Source of the DNA: Campylobacterales bacterium
Lineage (GTDB): Bacteria; Campylobacterota; Campylobacteria; Campylobacterales; JALSKU01
DNA length: 11,216 nt
Reading direction: 5' to 3'
Assembly (NCBI GenBank): GCA_027023175.1
Contig: JALVWW010000151.1
Span: forward strand, 1 to 11,216
In this document: positions 5,362-11,216 of the stretch, piece by piece
Position numbering within the stretch: the stretch's first letter is position 1
Layout of the letters: each line of letters begins with the position of its first letter
Program-made: the position numbers and the translations under genes
Notes under the pieces: generated by a model
What the model was told of the DNA's origin: nothing
Database searches by the model: none
Seen by the model: only the letters and a program-made list of their open reading frames with translations

Positions 5362-6956
5362 TGCTTAGAGCGATAAACATTACCCAAAGATACGGCAGTA
5401 GAGTTTTATTTGAAAATGTATCTTTGGAACTTACAAAAGGAAAAAGATATGGACTTATCGGTGCAAACGGTGCGGGTAAGACCACTTTTTTAAAGATTTT
5501 AAGCGGTGAAATAGAGCCTACAAGCGGTGAAATAGCTATAGATAACGGTTTGAAAGTAGGAACTTTAGGGCAAAACCAGTTTGCTTTTGAGGATTTTACT
5601 CTAAAAGATGCCGTGCTTTATGGTAATAAAAGACTTTATGAAGCAACCAAAGAGAAAGAGAAGCTTTATAGTGAAGGTAACTTTGATGATGACAAAGTAA
5701 ATGAGAGACTTAGTGAGCTTGAGATAATTTGTGCAGAAGAAGATCCTATGTATGAGTGTGATGTAGTAATTCAAAAGATGCTTGAAGAGCTTGGTTTTGA
5801 TGAGAGTATCCACGAAAACAAAGTAAGCACACTCAAGGGCGGAGATAGGTTTAAGATACTTTTGGCTCAGGTACTATTTCCAAATCCGGATATACTTTTT
5901 TTGGACGAGCCTACAAACAACCTTGATCTTCCTTCTATTGCTTGGCTTGAAGAGAAGCTTAAAAGACATGAGGGAACTTTGGTAGTCATTTCACATGATA
6001 GGCACTTTTTAAATAGCGTAGTAACTCATATACTTGATGTTGACTATAAAAAGATAAGGGAATTTACCGGTAACTACAATGACTGGTACCTAGCGGCTGA
6101 ACTTATCCAAAAACAAGCAGATATCCAAAGAAGTAAAAAGCTAAAAGAAAAAGAGGAGCTTGAAAACTTTATCAGAAGATTTTCGGCAAATGCCTCAAAA
6201 GCTAAACAAGCTACCAGCAGACAAAAGCAGCTTGAAAAGTTAAATATAGAAAATTTGCAAACAAGCTCAAGAAGAGAGCCAAGCATAGTTTTCAAGCAAA
6301 GTAGAGAGATAGGAAATGAAGCTTTGGAGATAGAAAATATATCCAAAGCTTACGGGGATTTGCAAGTGCTTAAAAATCTTTCTTTGAAGTTTGAAAAAGG
6401 TGAAAAAGTTTCAATTATAGGAGCCAACGGTATAGGTAAAACTACCCTTTTAAAGATACTTGTAGGTGAGTTAAAACCGGACGAGGGTCAGGTAAAATGG
6501 GGTGCAACCGTACAGTACAGCTACTTTCCTCAAGATACTACCGATAGGATAAAAGGTGAAGAAACCCTATATGAATGGCTTGAAAATTTTGATAAAAAAA
6601 GAGATAGAGGCGAGATAAGAAGTTGTTTGGGAAGAATGCTTTTTAGCGGAGAAGAGCAGCAAAAAAGTATCAAAGATATAAGCGGTGGAGAAAAGCATAG
6701 GATGATGATAAGTAAAATTATGCTTGATGAGGGTAACTTTTTGATATTTGATGAGCCTACTAACCACCTTGACCTTGAAGCTATCATTGCTCTTGGCGAA
6801 GCTTTTAGAAGATTTGAAGGTACAGTTATATGTGTTTCACATGATAGAGAGCTTATAGATGCGTATGCCAAAAGAATTATCGAGCTAAAACCAAACAATG
6901 AAGTGGTTGATTTTCAAGGCAGCTACGAAGAGTATATAGAGCATGCTTCATCTTAA
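5361..6956 (+). CDS. ybiT: ABC-F family ribosome-associated ATPase, YbiT (EttD) type
   Basis: A soluble 531-residue twin-ATPase without membrane segments. ABC-F proteins bind the ribosomal E site and help resolve stalled or slow translation. In the first domain Walker A is GANGAGKT (34-41), the signature is degenerate (LKGGD, 158-162) and Walker B ends FLDEPTNNLD (180-189), with Glu183 as the catalytic acid. In the second domain Walker A is GANGIGKT (354-361), the signature is ISGGEK (440-445) and Walker B is FDEPTNHLD (463-471). Between them lies the charged P-site-tip linker (about 240-318), including FSANASKAKQATSR, which closely resembles E. coli YbiT in motif and overall length (about 530). 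GQNQFAFEDFT near residue 70 is also YbiT-like. The gene overlaps dapD by 1 nt and the next gene by 14 nt. ABC-F proteins conferring antibiotic resistance exist, but the linker does not suggest one here. Confidence 0.9.
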   Translation: MLRAINITQRYGSRVLFENVSLELTKGKRYGLIGANGAGKTTFLKILSGEIEPTSGEIAIDNGLKVGTLGQNQFAFEDFTLKDAVLYGNKRLYEATKEKEKLYSEGNFDDDKVNERLSELEIICAEEDPMYECDVVIQKMLEELGFDESIHENKVSTLKGGDRFKILLAQVLFPNPDILFLDEPTNNLDLPSIAWLEEKLKRHEGTLVVISHDRHFLNSVVTHILDVDYKKIREFTGNYNDWYLAAELIQKQADIQRSKKLKEKEELENFIRRFSANASKAKQATSRQKQLEKLNIENLQTSSRREPSIVFKQSREIGNEALEIENISKAYGDLQVLKNLSLKFEKGEKVSIIGANGIGKTTLLKILVGELKPDEGQVKWGATVQYSYFPQDTTDRIKGEETLYEWLENFDKKRDRGEIRSCLGRMLFSGEEQQKSIKDISGGEKHRMMISKIMLDEGNFLIFDEPTNHLDLEAIIALGEAFRRFEGTVICVSHDRELIDAYAKRIIELKPNNEVVDFQGSYEEYIEHASS

Positions 6957-7608
6957 ATCTATAGCGGGATTTGATGAGCTTAGCAGTAGTCTAATCAATG
7001 AGATAAATAGGATTGGAAAGATAAAAGTTTATCCTGAAAATTCTGTAGCAATGGATAGTGATAACACTCTGAAATATTTTTATATAGTGATAGAAGGGTG
7101 CATAAAAGTTTTTCAGTATAATCCAGATAAAAATAAAGAACAAACGCTTTATCTTTTAAGAGAGAAAGATTTTTTTGATATATTGACTCTGCTTGATGAG
7201 AATCCTCATGAAGTTTATACTATGGCACTTGAAACTTCACAAGTTTTAGAGCTACCTATACAAAATGTTAGAAATTGGCTACATACAAACCCGGCATTTA
7301 ATAAGGCATTTTTTCCATATCTTTCTAAGCAATTTAGAGAGATAGAAGAGTTAGCCGTAGATCTTTCACTATATGATACATCTACTAGACTTATCAAGCT
7401 TCTTATGAAAAATTTAAATAATTCGGTTAAAAATATGCCACTTTTACATAAACTTTCTCATGAGGATATAGCTTCTCTTATCGGAACTGCCAGACAAGTA
7501 GTAAGCAGGCAACTACAGGAGTTAAAAAAAGAGGGTATTATAGATATACAAAGAAAAAATATACATTTAAAAAATTTAAATAAACTTATAGATAAGGTTA
7601 AATACTGA
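6943..7608 (+). CDS. Crp/Fnr-family transcriptional regulator
   Basis: A 221-residue one-component regulator. Residues about 18-115 form the cyclic-nucleotide-binding-type beta-barrel sensor domain (YFYIVIEGCIKVF, 45-57), followed by the long dimerisation helix (about 118-160) and a winged helix-turn-helix at about 165-210. The HTH reads LSHEDIASLIGTARQVVSRQLQELKKEGI, with the recognition helix starting at T182. The phosphate-binding cassette of cAMP-type CRP is not recognisable, and the cysteines that ligate the FNR iron-sulfur cluster are missing (one Cys, C53), so neither cAMP nor an Fe-S cluster is supported as the signal. The ATG at 6943 lies inside the end of ybiT (14-nt overlap), and its TGA overlaps the phospholipase ATG. 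The stacking suggests a link with the phospholipase or the operon itself, which is inference. Confidence 0.88.
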   Translation: MLHLKSIAGFDELSSSLINEINRIGKIKVYPENSVAMDSDNTLKYFYIVIEGCIKVFQYNPDKNKEQTLYLLREKDFFDILTLLDENPHEVYTMALETSQVLELPIQNVRNWLHTNPAFNKAFFPYLSKQFREIEELAVDLSLYDTSTRLIKLLMKNLNNSVKNMPLLHKLSHEDIASLIGTARQVVSRQLQELKKEGIIDIQRKNIHLKNLNKLIDKVKY

Positions 7609-8495
7609 TGGAAAAAGTATCATTGGTTTTAAGTAGTGGAGGAGCAAGAGGATATGCTCATATCGCTGTTATCGAAGAGTTGACAAAAGCAGGTTATATT
7701 ATAGAATCTATAAGTGGCTCATCTATGGGTGCACTTATAGGTGGACTTTATGCATGCGGTAAAATGCAAGAGTATAAAGAGTGGGTAGAGACTCTAAAAT
7801 TTTTAGATGTTGCAAAACTTTTAGACTTTTCTTTTGGAGGAGATGGCTTTATAGGCGGTAGTAAAGTTTTCGAAGTCATTGAAAAAATGATAGGAGATAC
7901 AAAAATTGAAGAGCTACCCATCTCATTTACCGCTGTTGCAACAGACATCATAAGCCAAAAGGAGATTTGGTTTCAAAAAGGAAGGCTTCTTGATGCCTTG
8001 CGTGCTTCTATAGCAATCCCAACTATTTTTACTCCAAAAAAGATAGGCAAAAAGTATTTTGTAGATGGAGCGGTATTGAACCCTTTGCCTATTGCTCCAA
8101 CCATATCAGACAATACCGACTTAACAGTAGCAGTCAATGTAAACTCAAAAAATAAACAAAGTCATACTTCAACTATTCAAGAAGGTAAAAATATAGACAA
8201 AAAAGAGAAAACTCTGTTTGCAAGATTTGAAAGTAAAGTAAATAATATAGTAGAAAAGAGATTGAATGATGATATAAAAGATATGGGTATTTTTAGTATC
8301 ATGACAAGAAGTATAGATGCTATGCAAAAAATCCTAACCGAATACAAGATAGCAGGATATTCACCTGAACTTGTTATAAATATTCCCGGTAATTCATTTG
8401 AATTTTATGAGTTTCACAAAGCAAAAGATATTATAGAATATGCTAGAAAAATTGTAAAACAAGATATAAAAAAACTTCAAGAAATGTCACTTTAG
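7608..8495 (+). CDS. Patatin-like phospholipase (RssA/YlbK-type serine hydrolase)
   Basis: A 295-residue patatin-family protein; members cleave acyl esters of phospholipids using a Ser-Asp dyad. The oxyanion-hole motif is SSGGARGYAH (9-18), the nucleophile elbow is GSSMG (37-41) with Ser39, and the catalytic Asp is in DGA (D153), so the active site is complete. ALRASIAIPTIFTP (130-143) is also typical. There is no signal peptide or membrane segment, so it is predicted to be cytoplasmic or peripheral to the inner membrane. The C-terminal third (about 180-295) is lysine-rich and less conserved. It is the last gene of the dapD-ybiT-regulator unit, with ATGA overlap to the regulator, implying coupled translation. 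The substrate, whether membrane lipid, lysophospholipid or thioester, cannot be told. Confidence 0.88.
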   Translation: MEKVSLVLSSGGARGYAHIAVIEELTKAGYIIESISGSSMGALIGGLYACGKMQEYKEWVETLKFLDVAKLLDFSFGGDGFIGGSKVFEVIEKMIGDTKIEELPISFTAVATDIISQKEIWFQKGRLLDALRASIAIPTIFTPKKIGKKYFVDGAVLNPLPIAPTISDNTDLTVAVNVNSKNKQSHTSTIQEGKNIDKKEKTLFARFESKVNNIVEKRLNDDIKDMGIFSIMTRSIDAMQKILTEYKIAGYSPELVINIPGNSFEFYEFHKAKDIIEYARKIVKQDIKKLQEMSL

Positions 8496-8544
8496 TTGCA
8501 GAACTATTTAGCAAAATAGACTAAAATTCCTTTATATTTTTTAT

Positions 8545-8549
8545 GGAGG
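8545..8549 (+). promoter_or_regulatory. Ribosome-binding site deciding the hdeD-like start
   Basis: GGAGG (8545-8549) lies 8 nt before the ATG at 8558. An in-frame ATG at 8543 overlaps this site and has only T-rich sequence upstream, so 8558 is the better start. Confidence 0.65.
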
Positions 8550-8557
8550 ATTTAAAA

Positions 8558-9136
8558 ATGAATACAATCAAATTTCAATTTGACAAAGAAACACTCAAGA
8601 AATTTAGTAAATATGGAGTGTTGGCCGGTATTTTAATGATGCTTATAGGCTTAAGCGGTATATTTTTACCGGGATTAATGTCTATAGCGGTAGTTACCTT
8701 TATGGCTTGGATGTTTATCTTTAGTGCTTTTGTGCAGGGCTACAATACTTGGAAAAATTATCGCTCATCATTTGTTGCGTGGTTAAAGCCAATGCTGTCT
8801 TTGGTTGCGGGTGTGTTATTCTTAGTGTTTCCGGTTGAAGGCATTGCGGTAACAGGAATACTTTTGGCATCTTATTTACTCATAGATGCATATAGTAGCA
8901 TAGCTTTCGGCATGGAGTATAAGCCAAACAAAGGCTGGTGGATGATGATACTTAATGGTATATTTTCTATCATTTTAGCTATTATTCTTATGGTAGGATG
9001 GCCTTTTAGCTCTATTGTGCTAGTAGGATTATTTGTGGGAGTGAGTCTATTTTTTGACGGAGTTGCTCTTTTGACATTTGCAATGGGTGCTAAAAAGCTA
9101 GAAAAAGATGATACAAAAAAAGAGAATGAGGAGTAA
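8558..9136 (+). CDS. HdeD-family (DUF308) membrane protein
   Basis: A 192-residue integral membrane protein. After a short cytoplasmic lead (MNTIKFQFDKETLKKFSKY) come about six hydrophobic segments arranged as repeated hairpins. These include GVLAGILMMLIGLSGIFLPG, a second near VVTFMAWMFIFSAFVQG, then the LVAGVLFLVFPVEGIAVTGI region and, near the end, GWWMMILNGIFSIILAIILM and SIVLVGLFVGVSLFFDG. The G-x-x-x-I-x-x-G-I-x-L(x)P pattern and the duplicated W-x-x-L-x-G-I motif are typical of DUF308/HdeD, a family linked in E. coli to acid resistance at high cell density. Its molecular activity is not established. The C-terminus is a charged cytoplasmic tail (KKLEKDDTKKENEE). The stop codon is 3 nt from the next ATG and its last codons form that gene's ribosome-binding site, so the two genes are an operon. 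Confidence 0.85.
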   Translation: MNTIKFQFDKETLKKFSKYGVLAGILMMLIGLSGIFLPGLMSIAVVTFMAWMFIFSAFVQGYNTWKNYRSSFVAWLKPMLSLVAGVLFLVFPVEGIAVTGILLASYLLIDAYSSIAFGMEYKPNKGWWMMILNGIFSIILAIILMVGWPFSSIVLVGLFVGVSLFFDGVALLTFAMGAKKLEKDDTKKENEE

Positions 9137-9139
9137 AAA

Positions 9140-9589
9140 ATGGCAGTTATAGGTGTTCACAAAATAGAGAAACTATTTAAAGAGGTAGCATCGCTTAGGC
9201 TAGATAAAAGTAAAGTCAAAGAGATAAGTGATATAGTTGATGATAAGCTTTACGACTTGTTGGTGGTAGCACAAGAGAATACAAAATATAATGGTAGGGA
9301 TATTATATGGTTTAGTGATGTGCCTTTGACAAAAGCTTTTAAAGAGTCGATGTTGAAGTTTGAGGAGCTTGAAGAGGAGCTTGAGTTAAAACAGATATTG
9401 GAGCATTTGGCAAGCATGCCTCCACTTAGATATGACCTTGAAGTAGAATTGGAGCAAAAGCTACCTTTGATCGCAGGAACACTACTTTATATATTGGCTC
9501 TTGTAGCAAAAGAGTTTTCTCCAAAAGACAAATCCCTCTCAAGTGAGGATTTGAAAAAAGTTACAGATATTTTAAACCTAATGATATAA
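9140..9589 (+). CDS. DUF1931 bacterial histone-fold protein
   Basis: A 149-residue protein that matches, from memory, the DUF1931 family (Aquifex aq_328-like), whose structure is a single chain of two histone folds. The hallmark start MAVIGVHKIEKLF and the block YDLLVVAQENTKYNGRDIIWFSDVPLTK (38-65) are present. The latter corresponds to the long central helix followed by a loop with an R-D pair (53-54), as in histone folds. The second half (ILEHLASMPPL, then LPLIAGTLLYILALVAKEF and SSEDLKKVTDILNLMI) would form the second fold. There is no signal peptide or membrane segment. Unlike basic nucleosomal histones the protein is rich in Glu and Asp, so DNA binding is uncertain. GAGGAG (9128-9133) provides a good ribosome-binding site. 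It is translated directly after the HdeD-like gene, and a stress role is inferred only from that pairing. Confidence 0.8.
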   Translation: MAVIGVHKIEKLFKEVASLRLDKSKVKEISDIVDDKLYDLLVVAQENTKYNGRDIIWFSDVPLTKAFKESMLKFEELEEELELKQILEHLASMPPLRYDLEVELEQKLPLIAGTLLYILALVAKEFSPKDKSLSSEDLKKVTDILNLMI

Positions 9590-9621
9590 AAATAGATAAG
9601 CTACTTTTTGTAGCTTATCTA
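9588..9621 (-). terminator. Intrinsic terminator, best for the - strand GGDEF-EAL gene
   Basis: Tagataagctac (9593-9604) and gtagcttatcta (9610-9621) form a perfect 12-bp stem with a TTTTT loop. Read on the - strand the stem is followed by five U residues (the A-run at 9588-9592), as in an intrinsic terminator. On the + strand it is followed by aaactttg, a poor U-tract, though the hairpin may still help end the convergent histone-fold transcript. It sits about 130 nt beyond the GGDEF-EAL stop codon. Confidence 0.65.
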
Positions 9622-9749
9622 AACTTTGCCCAGGTCTGTAACTTCCTAAATCTGCAAGTGGGATGAAGTTTCATGATGATCGTTTTGCAATAAAGGGGTT
9701 CAAGGTGGCAACTGACCTCAAATTGCCATACTGCTGTAACAAATTTGGG
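9622..9749. other. Non-coding convergent intergenic patch with raised G+C
   Basis: About 130 nt at roughly 42% G+C (54 of 130 counted over 9621-9750), clearly richer than the AT-rich genes on both sides. It contains two small inverted repeats: tggcaa (9706-9711) with ttgcca (9723-9728), and an interrupted pairing of acctcaaatt with aatttgggt (about 9715-9748). The longest - strand frame runs about 40 codons with no start or ribosome-binding site. It could be the structured 3' UTR of the - strand gene, a small RNA, or an eroded repeat element. Confidence 0.35.
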
Positions 9750-11216
9750 TTAAAGATTTATATTTTGTGAAGGTTTGCCAAAAAAGTATCCTTGAGAAAA
9801 GTCTATTCCTAACTCTTTTACTTTATTGTAAATCTCCTCATTTTCGACAAATTCTGCTACTACTTGTATATCTAAATTATGGGCAAAATTTGTAATAGCT
9901 TTAACTATCTGATAACTTTTTTTATTTGTATGGATATTTTTTATATATTTTGCATCAATTTTAATACAATTGATATCCATTTCGCTAATTCTCTCAAAAT
10001 TTGAATACTCAACACCAAAATCATCAATTGCTATCTTGAAACCTGACTTTTTTATCTCTTTTAACTGTTTTATATTGTTTTTTGTACCTGTGGTTGTCAC
10101 CCCTTCTAATACCTCTACAATGACTCTGTTAGGTTGTATATTGTATTGCTCACAATAGTACTCCAAAGTAGCCTTAATTCTTCTTGTATTTAAATCTTCT
10201 TCGGTTATATTGATAGATACATCTATCTCTTTTTCTAATGTTGCTACATATGAAAGAACATTTTTTATCATCAATTCTGTCATTTTATACATAAAACCGC
10301 TACTTTGCACTATATCTAAAAAATAATTGGGAGTATATATTTTATCTTTTGTTTTTAACCTTGCTAATGATTCATATTTAACAATTTTATTAATTTTATT
10401 GTCATGGATTGGCTGAAAAAATGGGATAATATTTGTATTTTTGTGCTTAAATATAGCATCATAAACGATAGAGTTAAATTTGATAAAATTTTCATGTGTA
10501 TTATGATCTTTATCTCTATAATATTTAAAAAGTGCAAAAGAACATTTTTTTGCCTCTTTTGCAGTAAAAGAGAGTTTGCTTATAACTTTATCAGTATCGC
10601 ACCTAACAACTCCAAAACTAAATTTGATCTTTATGTTGATATTCTCTTTTAATATTTTTACCGGATTGTTTATAAAATAGTTAGTAATACTTTTAATATC
10701 TTGCTTTGTTTTTACTGAAAAAAAGATAAACTCATCCGCATCTATTCTATAAATATCTCTTTTTAATAACTTTTTTACCCTGTTTGTACAAATTTTTAAG
10801 ACCTCATCCCCTGCATTAAAACCAAAAGCTTCATTGATCTTGCTAAAGTTTCTTATGTTGAACATAACAGCTTTTTTATCTCTATTGTTTTTTAAATCCT
10901 CAATAAATTTTACCTTTCTAAAGGCACCTGTTAAAGGATCAGTATAAATTAAATGTGTTATATGATCAACTTCTTCTTTTACAATATTTTTTAAATTTTT
11001 TATAACTACTTGACTTTTTTGATGCTCTTTAAAAGCAGCATATACGAGAAATAAAAATATCAATGCCATCAATAAACTTGTCACTTGTGCTATTGTTCTA
11101 TATATAGCTAAATGGTACAAATCTTTTATAAAAAGTAGTGCAAAACCAAGGGGATACTTATAAAGTCTATTTTTGATAGGTACACTTATAAGAAAATAAC
11201 CCTCTATCATATTTCC
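9750..11216 (-). CDS. Membrane-bound GGDEF-EAL protein, likely c-di-GMP phosphodiesterase (5' end outside window)
   Basis: The gene runs in from the right edge with an open frame; an in-frame ATG is at 11210, but the N-terminal YFLISVPIKN...LGFALLFIKD reads like the end of a periplasmic sensor domain, so the true start is probably beyond the window. Numbering from that ATG: membrane segment about 38-60, linker helix, GGDEF domain about 88-225, EAL domain about 245-480. The GGDEF motif is DADEF (157-161), with both glycines lost, so cyclase activity is unlikely, although it may still bind GTP. The EAL domain has E280-S-L, N334 in SINIT, E366 in VEVLEG, DDFG (396-399), K417, E453 and QGYFFGKP (473-480), so the c-di-GMP-hydrolysing site looks intact. 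The predicted effect is to lower c-di-GMP, and so influence motility or attachment. It is transcribed convergently to its neighbours. Confidence 0.88.
   Translation of the reverse strand, partial: GNMIEGYFLISVPIKNRLYKYPLGFALLFIKDLYHLAIYRTIAQVTSLLMALIFLFLVYAAFKEHQKSQVVIKNLKNIVKEEVDHITHLIYTDPLTGAFRKVKFIEDLKNNRDKKAVMFNIRNFSKINEAFGFNAGDEVLKICTNRVKKLLKRDIYRIDADEFIFFSVKTKQDIKSITNYFINNPVKILKENINIKIKFSFGVVRCDTDKVISKLSFTAKEAKKCSFALFKYYRDKDHNTHENFIKFNSIVYDAIFKHKNTNIIPFFQPIHDNKINKIVKYESLARLKTKDKIYTPNYFLDIVQSSGFMYKMTELMIKNVLSYVATLEKEIDVSINITEEDLNTRRIKATLEYYCEQYNIQPNRVIVEVLEGVTTTGTKNNIKQLKEIKKSGFKIAIDDFGVEYSNFERISEMDINCIKIDAKYIKNIHTNKKSYQIVKAITNFAHNLDIQVVAEFVENEEIYNKVKELGIDFSQGYFFGKPSQNINL

Noticed and set aside
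5361..6956. Antibiotic-resistance type ABC-F protein
   Set aside because: The linker and overall motifs match housekeeping YbiT closely, and there is no sign of an extended resistance-type linker.
8524..8553. Possible anti-Shine-Dalgarno hairpin before the HdeD-like gene
   Set aside because: Only two 3-bp blocks around a bulge can be drawn; too weak to call.

Overview
The window looks like a chromosomal segment of a Campylobacterota (Epsilonproteobacteria) genome, probably a free-living, sulfur-oxidising type such as Sulfurimonas or Sulfurovum. This rests on low G+C by eye, very tight gene packing with 1-14 nt overlaps, AT-rich extended -10 style promoters, a sulfide:quinone-reductase-like flavoprotein, and a DapD of the kind I associate with this group. 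The genus is inference; no rRNA or other marker gene is present.

Layout on the + strand. (1) 2-490 is the 3' end of a secreted-looking low-complexity protein: a Thr/Asp repeat, a charged helix and a Gly/Met/Asp repeat tail. A short lipoprotein with two thrombospondin type 3 calcium-binding repeats follows at 510-779. (2) 839-1474 is a membrane-anchored small heat-shock protein and 1586-2539 a CorA-type divalent cation channel. Each is preceded by an inverted repeat that can pair with its Shine-Dalgarno sequence. (3) A 61-residue unknown protein (2619-2804) precedes an SQR-like FAD oxidoreductase (2875-4059) that has a clear promoter. (4) 4165-8495 is a compact operon: dapD (lysine/diaminopimelate synthesis), a YbiT-type ABC-F ATPase, a Crp/Fnr-family regulator and a patatin-like phospholipase, with start and stop codons overlapping. 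(5) 8558-9589 is a two-gene unit: an HdeD/DUF308 membrane protein and a DUF1931 protein with a predicted bacterial histone fold.

On the - strand, running in from the right edge, is the C-terminal part of a membrane-bound GGDEF-EAL protein (9750-11216). Its GGDEF motif is degenerate and its EAL phosphodiesterase site looks intact. Between the convergent blocks (9590-9749) lie a hairpin that works best as a terminator for the - strand gene and a non-coding patch richer in G+C than its surroundings.

The theme that links several genes is envelope and stress physiology (small Hsp, CorA, HdeD, phospholipase, histone-fold protein). The most unusual signals are the leader structures: a 17-bp hairpin over the hsp20 ribosome-binding site, and a 92-nt three-way-junction-like fold whose perfect 13-bp closing stem buries the corA ribosome-binding site and the first base of its start codon. 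I saw no tRNA, rRNA, CRISPR array, transposase or phage gene.
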